This document shows, in pieces, positions 10,292 through 17,849 of a stretch of DNA of 64,000 nucleotides. The first letter of the stretch is position 1; each line of letters begins with the position of its first letter. This DNA is from Ignavibacteria bacterium (lineage in GTDB: Bacteria > Bacteroidota > Ignavibacteria > SZUA-365): positions 1-64,000 of the forward strand of contig JADKJW010000009.1 of assembly GCA_016720835.1 (NCBI GenBank). The letters run 5' to 3'. The notes under the pieces were generated by a model. That model was not told the origin of the DNA. It saw only the letters and a program-made list of their open reading frames with translations, and ran no database searches. The position numbers were made by a program, and so were the translations under genes.

Positions 10292-10896
10292 TCGGCAAAG
10301 CGCGGCACTGCGACGCTGCTTCCCACGGTATGATTCGCTCCGTCGAATCACGCCCGGCACACATCGACAGCACGAAGCAAGGCTTGGCGGAAGACAGGAC
10401 GGCCCTGGAACAGGCGCTGATGACATTCTACAAGCCCGCGATGATCGCGTACCTGCGCGCGCATCCGGAAGTGTACGAGGAAGCGGTCGCGCTGGCCGTG
10501 GCGGACAAGCAGCCGTATTCGTGGAGGGCAGCATGGCTGCTGTGCGACTGCATCGACGAGGACGATCCCCGTCTGCGCCGTCATGTACGGCGCATCATCC
10601 GCGCGATCGAAGGCAAGGCGGACGGGCATCAGCGGGAACTGCTCAAGATTCTCCAGCGAATGAAACTGAGCGAGCGAGAGGAGAGCTCGGCGTTCGATGT
10701 TTGCCTGGGCCTCTGGGAAAAGATCGACGCGCAACCCTCGGTGCGTGTGAATGCGCTGAAGCTCCTCGTCAGCATCGCGCGCCGCTATCCGGAACTGACG
10801 CGCGAGATACGTTTCCTGACGCAGGAGCGCTACCTGGCGTCGTGTTCCCAGACCGTGCGGAGGTCGATAGCGAGGATACTGAAGTGTATTGATTGA
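10288..10896 (+). CDS. HEAT-like alpha-solenoid protein, hypothetical
   Basis: 202 residues if it starts at ATG 10288, which overlaps the corrected stop of the hydrolase gene (ATGA). ATG 10330 is an alternative. The protein is a series of amphipathic helices (PYSWRAAWLLCDCIDEDD, RLRRHVRRIIRAIEG, VRVNALKLLVSIARRYPEL, QTVRRSIARILK) with the spacing of HEAT-type repeats. There is no signal peptide, so a cytoplasmic scaffold or adaptor is likely. I cannot assign a function. It looks translationally coupled to the gene before it. Confidence 0.6.
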   Translation: MIGKARHCDAASHGMIRSVESRPAHIDSTKQGLAEDRTALEQALMTFYKPAMIAYLRAHPEVYEEAVALAVADKQPYSWRAAWLLCDCIDEDDPRLRRHVRRIIRAIEGKADGHQRELLKILQRMKLSEREESSAFDVCLGLWEKIDAQPSVRVNALKLLVSIARRYPELTREIRFLTQERYLASCSQTVRRSIARILKCID

Positions 10897-11113
10897 AGTT
10901 TCACTGACGGACTTAGTGGAGGCCGACGCAGCATGCGGCTGTCGCCCTGAGACGGTGTGTGGAACAACGCTTGCGGCAGTCGACCTGCGTCATCGCTTGG
11001 AACGCAGCGCCTCGCCCGGGCGTTCTGTTCGAAACGCCGGTTGCATGACCGGCACTGCGCTCGCGCGGTTGCGCGCCGCGCGATCATGGTGCATGTATCG
11101 AAAAAGGAGTGTC

Positions 11114-11761
11114 ATGTCACGACTTCTTGTCAGGAGCTTCGCAATGTCCCTGGACGGCTTCGGCGCCGGACCGGACCAGGATCTCACGAATCCGCTCGGA
11201 GTGCGTGGATTCGAATTGATGGAGTGGGTGTTGCAGTCCCGCTCGTGGCGGCGCATGCACGGCAAGGAAGGCGGGGAGGAGGGCGTCGACAACAACTTCG
11301 TGGAGCAGGGATTCGACGGCATCGGCGCCTGGATTCTTGGCCGCAACATGTTCGGGCCCGTCAGAGGGCCGTGGCCGGACGACAGCTGGAAGGGCTGGTG
11401 GGGCGACGAGCCGCCGTACCACACGCCCGTGTTCGTGCTGACGCATCATGCGCGCGCGCCGCTCGCGATGGCCGGAGGCACGGAGTTCCGCTTCGTCACC
11501 GGCGGCATACACGACGCGCTCGAACAGGCGAAGGACGCGGCAGCCGGCCGTGATGTGCGTCTCGGCGGCGGCGTGGAGACGCTGCGGCAGTATTTTCGCG
11601 CCGGACTGGTGGACGAAGCGCACCTGGCGGTGAGCCCCGTGCTGCTCGGGTCCGGAGAGCATCTGTTCAGCGGCCTGGACTTGCATTCGTTGGGCTACGA
11701 ATGTACCGGCAGCATTGCGGGCGAACGCGCCACGCATGTCACCATAGGCAGACGCGGCTGA
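11114..11761 (+). CDS. RibD C-terminal / dihydrofolate-reductase-like family reductase
   Basis: 215 residues. It has the DHFR-like fold features of the RibD C-terminal family (YwjB/YyaP-like): an N-terminal strand with SFAMSLDGFGAGPDQ, the central ILGRNMFGPVRGPWP block, VFVLTHHARAP, then GRDVRLGGGVETLRQYFRAGLVDEAHL and HLAVSPVLLGSGEHLF. Members are NADPH-dependent oxidoreductases, mostly of unknown substrate. The start is well supported by AAAAAGGAG seven bases upstream of ATG 11114. It is a stand-alone gene with about 215 non-coding bases in front. Confidence 0.85.
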   Translation: MSRLLVRSFAMSLDGFGAGPDQDLTNPLGVRGFELMEWVLQSRSWRRMHGKEGGEEGVDNNFVEQGFDGIGAWILGRNMFGPVRGPWPDDSWKGWWGDEPPYHTPVFVLTHHARAPLAMAGGTEFRFVTGGIHDALEQAKDAAAGRDVRLGGGVETLRQYFRAGLVDEAHLAVSPVLLGSGEHLFSGLDLHSLGYECTGSIAGERATHVTIGRRG

Positions 11762-11800
11762 AGATGCTCTTCCTTCGGTACCGCATTCTTCAGTGCGCCT

Positions 11801-11914
11801 TTACGGCTTGCTTTTAGGCAGCTTGCTCTCCTTGGCGCGCGCCTGCTCGTCATGCTTCTTTCCCTTCTGTTTCTGATCCTTGTTCTTGTCCTTTTTTCCG
11901 CCTTTGTCGCCCAT
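11801..11914 (-). CDS. Small lysine-rich protein, 37 residues
   Basis: It starts MGDKGGKKDKNKDQKQKGKK and ends PKSKP. The ATG (complement 11912-11914) is preceded by CAAGGAG with six bases spacing, one of the better ribosome sites in the window, which argues that it is really translated. It is almost wholly charged, with no hydrophobic core, and so probably unstructured. Small Lys-rich proteins of this type recur as hypotheticals in many bacteria; nucleic-acid or ribosome binding is a guess. It converges with the reductase gene, 40 bases away. Confidence 0.65.
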   Translation of the reverse strand: MGDKGGKKDKNKDQKQKGKKHDEQARAKESKLPKSKP

Positions 11915-12147
11915 GTGACGCTCCTTGTGGTGTGAGATGAGAAAGAGTCGCATCAGGGCACGCGAAGGTGCGGATGCACGCGAGGGCATCCGGTTTGCTC
12001 GTGATTCGATGAAGCGACAGAACAATGTAGTCGAGCGAAGGAGAGCGTGCAATGGGAATCGACGGGAATCGTTGCGTATTGTGGGAAGCGCATCATGAGA
12101 GTATTTTCCGCATTCCATTTCAGTCAATTCGTCAGTCCATCATCACG

Positions 12148-12641
12148 ATGAACCACACCGTCATGAAACACCATACAACGCTCTCCGTCGCGTTCATGCT
12201 CTTCCTCATCGCCCCACTCAACGCCGGCGCACAGACCGCTGTGAGTGCGCGCGCAACGGGTACGATTCAACGCTCGCGGCCTCCGTCGGCGCTGATGAAT
12301 ACGGCATGCACCGCTACGTGCTCGTGATCCTGAAAACAGGCCCGACGCCCGTGCCCAAAGGCCCGGAGCGCGACGCGATGTTCAAGGGACACTTCGCAAA
12401 CATGAACCGCCTTGCCGACGAGGGCATCCTCGTCCACGCCGGACCGCTCGACGCCGTCGACGGATGGCGGGGACTGTTCATCCTCGCCGTCGACTCCATC
12501 GCAACCGCGAAGAAGCATGTCGCCACCGATCCCGTGATCATCAACGGTGAAATGGTCGCGGAGTACCATACCCATTACGGATCGGCGGCTCTCATGCTCC
12601 TCAACGGCCTGCACAAGCGCCTCGAGAAAAAGCGCTTCTGA
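12148..12641 (+). CDS. Secreted YCII-domain protein, one frameshift
   Basis: The N-terminal signal peptide (HHTTLSVAFMLFLIAPLNAGAQ; ATG 12148 or 12163) continues through a single indel near 12250 into NGYDSTLAASVGADEYGM and a YCII-related domain (YVLVILKTGPTPVP ... FKGHFANMNRLADEGILVHAGPL). YCII domains are small ferredoxin-like folds with a conserved His/Asp pair, often read as enzymes or binding modules of unknown role. An exported member is uncommon. The indel may be a sequence error, since both halves are otherwise clean. Confidence 0.7.
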
Positions 12642-12707
12642 ATCGCATTCCGCACCGGGGACGAACAGGCCTGAGTCGGCGGCACGATACTTCGCGGAGA
12701 CGTGTCT

Positions 12708-12737
12708 TGCCCCGCGTGGTCAAACAGCAGTATATTC
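12708..12737 (+). promoter_or_regulatory. Candidate sigma-70-like promoter for the secreted DcrB/PsbP-like gene
   Basis: TTGCCC at 12708-12713 and TATATT at 12732-12737 are separated by 18 bases, 43 bases before the GTG start at 12781. The fit is moderate and rests on pattern only. Confidence 0.35.
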
Positions 12738-12780
12738 GTCCTTCTCATATCCCAATTATACATTTTTGCAGGGGCTCACA

Positions 12781-13263
12781 GTGAAATCTCTTTTCGTTGC
12801 AATACTCATCGTCGGCTTCGGCCTTTCCGTGCAGGCGCAGGAAACATTCACGCACAAGGAAGCCGGAGTGGAGATCACCATTCCCGCGGATTGGTATTAC
12901 GAGCACGCCGACGACGCTTTCACCATCTACACGCCGGGAAAGGAACTCGGGATTTCGCTTGCCGTGATGGAAGCGCATCAGATCGACAAGGCGGTCGACG
13001 AGGCCACGAAAGATCTCGAAAAGGAGTTCACCGCCGTTGAACTCGGAGAGGTCAAGGAGGCGAAGTCGAACGGCATGGATTCCTTTGAAATCGGCGGCAC
13101 CGCGAAGACGCGCGAGGGCGTCCCGGTGATCATCTACTACTGCATGGTGGTGACGCCCACCGCGAAGATCCTGGAGATCAGCGCCGTCGGCACCGAAGCG
13201 GAATTCAACAAGTTCGCCAAGGGAATCAAGCAGCTCGACGAGAGTCTGAAGCCGGTCAAGTAG
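12781..13263 (+). CDS. Secreted protein of DcrB/PsbP-like fold, hypothetical
   Basis: 160 residues from a GTG start preceded by GCAGGGG. The signal peptide is MKSLFVAILIVGFGLSVQAQ. The mature part resembles DUF1795/DcrB-type proteins (GVEITIPADWYYEHADD, ISLAVMEAHQIDKAVDEA, SFEIGGTAK, GIKQLDESLKPV), which adopt a PsbP-like fold in the periplasm and have no settled activity. A strong terminator follows 40 bases after the stop, so this is a single-gene unit. Confidence 0.65.
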   Translation: MKSLFVAILIVGFGLSVQAQETFTHKEAGVEITIPADWYYEHADDAFTIYTPGKELGISLAVMEAHQIDKAVDEATKDLEKEFTAVELGEVKEAKSNGMDSFEIGGTAKTREGVPVIIYYCMVVTPTAKILEISAVGTEAEFNKFAKGIKQLDESLKPVK

Positions 13264-13303
13264 CCCCCATCGACCGTGCGAGCACGTCTCGCGTGCATGC
13301 ATG

Positions 13304-13333
13304 AAAAGGCCCTCCATTGCGAGGGCCTTTTTC
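13304..13333 (+). terminator. Rho-independent terminator
   Basis: AAAGGCCCTC and GAGGGCCTTT form a ten-base-pair stem with a six-base loop, followed by TTTTC. It lies between two convergent genes and its A/T flanks would let it work in both directions. Confidence 0.85.
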
Positions 13334-13350
13334 TTCTGCACCAGGAACCG

Positions 13351-13821
13351 TCATTCCCCTCCCTTCCAGTACCACACGATGAGGTCCATGAGCGGAGGTT
13401 CGCCGCCGAGCTCGCGGATGCGGGCGGCATTCTGTCCTCGATGATACTGGCTGTGCATGGCCACCTGCATGAGCATCTGCTCCACGCTGAAGCTGCTCGC
13501 GGGATCGCGCAGCCACGGAATCGGCGCGCGCTCCTGCAGCCGCTCGTCGGGCATCGCCGCAAGAAGCTCGTTGAGTCCGTCGCGGAATTGCTCCCACCAT
13601 GCTTTCAATTCAAGCGTGGATGCGAAGTCCTCCGGCCGGCGAATCCGCGCCCTCTCCTTTTTCATCAGCGCGAGAAAGGCATGCTGCACGAGGTGGATGT
13701 GATGCTGCCGCTTGAAGACGGTTTCATCCTCGAGCGCAGCTGGAGTGGCTTCAATGGCCGACCAGAGGATGGCATCGGCCCAGAGGCAGTGGCTGGTGAG
13801 GTCGGAGAGATGTTGATGCAT
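13351..13821 (-). CDS. DinB-family protein
   Basis: 156 residues forming the four-helix DinB/YfiT-like bundle. Candidate metal-binding histidines are in TSHCLWAD (near residue 11) and HSQYHRGQ (near residues 120-127); the latter is the family's signature. DinB-superfamily members are metal-dependent proteins, often thiol transferases or of unknown role. It lies downstream of the aldolase gene of the sugar cluster but is separated by a 150-base repeat tract, so it may not be cotranscribed. Confidence 0.8.
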   Translation of the reverse strand: MHQHLSDLTSHCLWADAILWSAIEATPAALEDETVFKRQHHIHLVQHAFLALMKKERARIRRPEDFASTLELKAWWEQFRDGLNELLAAMPDERLQERAPIPWLRDPASSFSVEQMLMQVAMHSQYHRGQNAARIRELGGEPPLMDLIVWYWKGGE

Positions 13822-13950
13822 GGGTGGGAAGGATGAATGTTGAAGGTTGAAGGATGAAGGATGAAGGAGACAGGGGAAAGGGAGCAGGTGAAAGGTGGAG
13901 AGGGACGAGTGAACGGTGACAAGTGCAAGGTGGAATGAGAGTTGAACGAT
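13822..13950. repeat. Degenerate short-unit tandem repeat tract (GAAGGATGAA-type)
   Basis: Purine-rich on the plus strand: repeated GTTGAAGG and GATGAAGG units, then GGTGAAAGGTGG and GGTGACAAG variants. It fills most of the gap between the aldolase gene stop and the DinB start. Tracts with related units occur at 15028, 41294 and 49601. Confidence 0.75.
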
Positions 13951-13974
13951 GCGGGAATCGAGCGAGCGTCGGCA

Positions 13975-15027
13975 TCAATCCAGCCATTCGGCGAGATGTG
14001 CGCGCACGAAGTCGTCGTCGGTGAGCCAGGGATAGGCGTTGCTGACACGGGTGATCTCGTCGGCCTGCAGAGGTGAGAGCGCGAGGTCGGGGTCGACGCA
14101 CAGGATGTTTTCGAGGAGGCCCTGGCGGCGGAGCACGTCGTGGATGCCGGGGATGCAGCCTGCGAAATTGTGCCGCGCGTCGAAGATGGCGCCGTTGGCA
14201 TCGGTGAGCTGCGTCGCGAGGGTGAGCATCCGCGGCGGGATGCCGGTATTATCGGATCGGATGGTCTTGATCTCGTCAAGGAGTTCCACCGCCTTCTGTG
14301 TCCACACGGCCCACTGGCCGAGGAGTCCGCCGCTGAAGTGCACGGACGTTTCCCCGAATCGATACCCGGCGAGGAGATCGGAAACGATGCTGTCGTCGTT
14401 GCCGGTGTACAGGGCGATCTCACCGGCGCGGCCGGCATCGGCGACGGCACGCACGACGTCCAGTGTCTGGTACCGGTTGAACGGCGCGACCTTGATGGCG
14501 ACCACGTTCTCGATGTCCGCGAAGCGCCTCCAAAATCCGTACCCGAGCACGCGGCCGCCCACGGCGGGCTGCAGATAGAAGCCGACGAGTGGAATGACGG
14601 CGGCGATTCGACGGCAATGCGCGAGAAGTTCCTCCGTGCCGGCATCGCGCATCGCGCCAAGACTCAGCATGCCGGCGTCGTAGCCGAAAGCCGCGGCGGT
14701 CTTCGCTTCCCAGAGCGCCTGTCCCGGCGTGCCGATGATGCCGGCGATCATCGCGAGCGGACGCTTCGTGCGCGTTTCGCATGCGCGCGCGGTCTCGATG
14801 GCGAGACGCAGCACCGGTTTGAAGAGTCCGACATCGGGCCGGTGAATCTCGAACTGCGTCGTATGTACAGCGACGGCAATGCCACCGGCGCCGGCATCAG
14901 CGTAATAGCGGGTGAGCGCGCGCTGGCGCCGCTCGTCGAGCATTCGATCCGCCGTGAGCGCGAGCGGATGCGCCGGGATGACATGGCCGGAGAGGAGGTG
15001 GGCGCGGAGGGTGGGAAGGGAAAACAT
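13975..15027 (-). CDS. Dihydrodipicolinate synthase / N-acetylneuraminate lyase family aldolase
   Basis: 350 residues from the internal ATG at 15027; the longer open frame upstream only translates the low-complexity tract. This is a class I aldolase TIM barrel. The Schiff-base lysine is likely Lys179 (NVVAIKVAPFN) and the conserved tyrosine Tyr151 (GFYLQPAVGG). The usual substrate-binding GTTGE loop is not recognisable; the equivalent position reads AVHTTQFEIH. Family members cleave or make 2-keto acids such as KDG, KDPG or sialic acid. As the last gene of the sugar cluster, a 2-keto-3-deoxy sugar-acid aldolase is a reasonable inference, with the substrate unknown. It lies 120 bases after the epimerase stop. 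Confidence 0.75.
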   Translation of the reverse strand: MFSLPTLRAHLLSGHVIPAHPLALTADRMLDERRQRALTRYYADAGAGGIAVAVHTTQFEIHRPDVGLFKPVLRLAIETARACETRTKRPLAMIAGIIGTPGQALWEAKTAAAFGYDAGMLSLGAMRDAGTEELLAHCRRIAAVIPLVGFYLQPAVGGRVLGYGFWRRFADIENVVAIKVAPFNRYQTLDVVRAVADAGRAGEIALYTGNDDSIVSDLLAGYRFGETSVHFSGGLLGQWAVWTQKAVELLDEIKTIRSDNTGIPPRMLTLATQLTDANGAIFDARHNFAGCIPGIHDVLRRQGLLENILCVDPDLALSPLQADEITRVSNAYPWLTDDDFVRAHLAEWLD

Positions 15028-15092
15028 GGGGATATTGGGGAAATGCGGGATTGGGAGTGGTGGAGTATTGGAGTGCTCGAGCGGCACATTGA
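15028..15092. repeat. Low-complexity G-rich tract upstream of the aldolase start
   Basis: The plus strand carries repeated GGGATATTGGGG, GGAGTGGTGGAG and TATTGGAGTG-type units. It sits directly in front of the aldolase ATG, where its complement would be the transcript leader. It resembles the other short-unit tracts in position, though its unit is more divergent. Confidence 0.55.
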
Positions 15093-15147
15093 GTTCCGGG
15101 TGGGGACAGGCGTCCCGCATGTCCCCGAAGTCCTGAATCTGCGCCGG

Positions 15148-16179
15148 TCAGAAAGAGCCGTCGCGGGTTTCGAAATGGGTGGGTTTGTTCCAGGTCGGGA
15201 GGCCGCGCTTCACCCAATCGGCAGTCCAGCGGAGCATGTCGTCGATCGGGATTTTCTCGAAAGGCATGATCTCGTGGAACTGCGTCGCGTCCGAGAGCAG
15301 CGCGGTGTCCGCCTCCACACCGGTGAAGAGGGGCTCGCGATCGAGAAGCGCTCCAAGGTGCTGCGCGATCGCGCGTACGGAAAGCACGGCGGATCCCGTG
15401 ACGTTCAGGATGCGTGGCGGAGAGGCGCAGATGTCCAACGCGAGCAGCGCCGCGGCATTGGCGTCGCGCTGCCAGATGACGTTGACGTGGCCGGTGCGAA
15501 GGTCCACGGGCGTCCCAGCGCGCACGCGCTGCGCGATATCGAGCAACACGCCGTAACGCATGTCGATGGCGTAGTTCAATCGGATGATCGCGGCTGGCGT
15601 GCCGCGCGTCGCGGACCCGTGCTGCACCATACGCTCGCGGCCGAGGCAGGATTGCGCGTACTCCCCCACCGGGTCGGCGGGATGCGTTTCGGGACATCCG
15701 CCTTCGGCGACGCGCGACAGGGGATACACATTCCCGGTGGACAGCGCGACGATGCGAGATTCCGCGAAGCGCTCCATGACCATGCCGGGCAGCAGCACGT
15801 TCATCGCCCAGGTGAGCGGCAGGTTGTCCGCGGAGCCGAATTTCCTGCCGGCAAGGAACAGCACATTCCGTGCATCGGGCAATGATGCGAGTTGCGCGCG
15901 ATCGAGCAGGTCGGCTTCGATGGTCTCGACGCCGCAGGTGTCGAGTGTTTTTCGGATGAGCGGATCCGAATACCGTGATACGGCAATGACGCGCTTCGTC
16001 ACGCCGCTCTCGTCCGCCGCGCGCCGCGCGAGGCGCGCGAGGGTCGGACCCATCTTGCCGCCCGCGCCGAGGACGAGCAGATCGCCGTCGAGCGCGCGGA
16101 ACAGGTCGGGAAGTTCCGGAACGGGACGCGACTGCAGTTCGTCGAGCTGTGCCTCGCTGTCGATGCGGTCCGTGCTCAT
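15148..16179 (-). CDS. NAD-dependent epimerase/dehydratase-like protein (extended SDR)
   Basis: 343 residues. The Rossmann nucleotide loop is GAGGKMG (38-44). The expected YxxxK active site reads Tyr174-AQS-Cys178, so the catalytic lysine appears to be missing, unless the reactive pair lies elsewhere. Later blocks (AAIIRLNYAIDMRYGVL, NVIWQRDANAAAL, ILNVTGSAVLSV) match the extended SDR layout with substrate-binding and C-terminal parts. Its ATG overlaps the GH36 gene stop (ATGA at 16176-16179), implying translational coupling. A sugar-nucleotide or sugar-acid oxidoreductase role in the cluster is inferred. Confidence 0.75.
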   Translation of the reverse strand: MSTDRIDSEAQLDELQSRPVPELPDLFRALDGDLLVLGAGGKMGPTLARLARRAADESGVTKRVIAVSRYSDPLIRKTLDTCGVETIEADLLDRAQLASLPDARNVLFLAGRKFGSADNLPLTWAMNVLLPGMVMERFAESRIVALSTGNVYPLSRVAEGGCPETHPADPVGEYAQSCLGRERMVQHGSATRGTPAAIIRLNYAIDMRYGVLLDIAQRVRAGTPVDLRTGHVNVIWQRDANAAALLALDICASPPRILNVTGSAVLSVRAIAQHLGALLDREPLFTGVEADTALLSDATQFHEIMPFEKIPIDDMLRWTADWVKRGLPTWNKPTHFETRDGSF

Positions 16180-17834
16180 CCTCCCTGCGCCTCCAGCGTG
16201 TCGGGAATCGCCGCGCGGTGCTGTTCACGCACCGGAAAGACGCTCTGCAACGCGAGCATGCGATCGAGCGGGAGCTCGTGGAGCTTGCTGCTCACCATGG
16301 CGCAGAGTCCGTGCGTGGCGATGAAGGAGTTCCACTCCTTCACCTGCTCCATGGTCATCGGCGCATGGAAGAGCATGCAGTCGGCGTCGTTGTGCCAGAC
16401 GCGCCCGTGCAGGAATTCCATGGGCGCGACGGGCGTCATGCCCATGGTGACGGTGCGGTCCCAGTTCGCGGCGCTGACGTCGTCGCCGATGCGCATGCCG
16501 TCGACGAGACCGAGCGCGGGCCCCAGCAGGACGTTGCAACCGAGGAGGAACACGCCGGGCCCGGCGGTCTCGCGGATGACCGCGAGGGCGCGGCGAAACA
16601 TCTGCACCGTCGTGATGGAATCGTCATGCGGTTCGAGGCGCGCGCGCGTCTCGCGGAGCAGTTCCATCCCCCACACGCCGTACACATCGAACGCCAGAAA
16701 ATCGAGTTTCAGGTACTGATATCCCCAATCGTGCACCAGGCCGCCGATGCGGTCGCGCAGCCATGCGAGGCAGTCGGGGTGCGAGAGATCGATGCAGGCG
16801 CCTCGCGCCCAGTCGGGCGCGTCGGCATCGTCGCCCCATCCCTCGAAGGGGCGCAGCCAGAGGCCCGGCGACTTCCCCGCCGCGCGGATGCGCTGCGCGA
16901 GCGCGCGCATGCCGCCCGGGAATTTCGCGGCATCGACCACCGGCTCGCCGAGCGATCGCGTCCCGCGTCCGGCGGTCCATCCGTCGTCGATCTGGATGAT
17001 GTCCATGCCGTCGAGCGTCGCCGCAACCGCGAGATTTCTGAACACATCCTCCTCGGTGATGGCGGTTTCGTAGCCCGCGTACCAGGAGCACCAGCCGTTC
17101 GGAAGCGGCGGCAGCGGCGCGTTGCGGTGGCGCAATCCGAGGCGCGCTCCGATGCGGTCCATGCCGTCCTGAAGCGCTCCCTTCCAGAGAGAGAGGAAAA
17201 GCCGCCGCGTCGAGAACACGCCGGAAGGCGGGATGCGAACCCCCCGCGCACCGCTCAGCGTGTCGATGTCGCAGCGCAGGCGCAGCACGCGCATTCCCGG
17301 ACTGTGGGACTGCAGCGGCACCGCATGGAAACGCACGAATCCCGCAGGGGCATCGTACGCGCCCGAGGCGATATTCCGCAGGGTCCGCGGATCGTGCACG
17401 GACACGAACCAGCACGATGTCAGCGGAAGATTGTCGGCAATCGCGCGCGGACCGTCGTACCCGTAGGCCCGCTCCGCGGGATAGGTCGTGACGCGCGCGT
17501 CGCTGGACACGCAGAGCGGACCGCATGCGCCCCAGTCGCCGTCGAAGAGACGCAGCGAGATGCCGCGCAGGCGCAGATCACCGCCGGAATTGTTCTCGAC
17601 ATCGACCGTGTAGAACAGCGCGCCATCCCACGCGTGCTCCACGCGCAGAACGGCGTTCATGCCGTCGAAGGCCATGCGCAGCGAGGATCCGTCGCAGGCG
17701 ATATTTAACGCCGCGCGATGCGACAACCGCCTGTCGTCCAGATCGATGTCCAGTCCGACGGGAGAAATGGAGATCGCGGGATCGATGTGCATCGATATCG
17801 CGCCGTCGTCATTCAGCCGGATGTGGTCATGCAT
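16176..17834 (-). CDS. GH36-type alpha-galactosidase-like hydrolase
   Basis: 552 residues. An N-terminal beta-sandwich (about 1-240) precedes a TIM barrel with clan GH-D signatures: NGWCSWYAG (246-254), IIQIDDGWTA (279-288), YLKLDF (374-379, likely nucleophile Asp378) and MRIGDDVS (447-454, likely acid/base among Asp451-452). Such enzymes release alpha-galactosyl or related residues from oligosaccharides. No signal peptide is present, so it should act on imported substrate. The presence of galactokinase in the same cluster fits galactose release. Whether it is GH36 proper or a related GH-D family cannot be settled by eye. Confidence 0.75.
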   Translation of the reverse strand: MHDHIRLNDDGAISMHIDPAISISPVGLDIDLDDRRLSHRAALNIACDGSSLRMAFDGMNAVLRVEHAWDGALFYTVDVENNSGGDLRLRGISLRLFDGDWGACGPLCVSSDARVTTYPAERAYGYDGPRAIADNLPLTSCWFVSVHDPRTLRNIASGAYDAPAGFVRFHAVPLQSHSPGMRVLRLRCDIDTLSGARGVRIPPSGVFSTRRLFLSLWKGALQDGMDRIGARLGLRHRNAPLPPLPNGWCSWYAGYETAITEEDVFRNLAVAATLDGMDIIQIDDGWTAGRGTRSLGEPVVDAAKFPGGMRALAQRIRAAGKSPGLWLRPFEGWGDDADAPDWARGACIDLSHPDCLAWLRDRIGGLVHDWGYQYLKLDFLAFDVYGVWGMELLRETRARLEPHDDSITTVQMFRRALAVIRETAGPGVFLLGCNVLLGPALGLVDGMRIGDDVSAANWDRTVTMGMTPVAPMEFLHGRVWHNDADCMLFHAPMTMEQVKEWNSFIATHGLCAMVSSKLHELPLDRMLALQSVFPVREQHRAAIPDTLEAQGG

Positions 17835-17849
17835 GCGCGCGCGTCCGTC

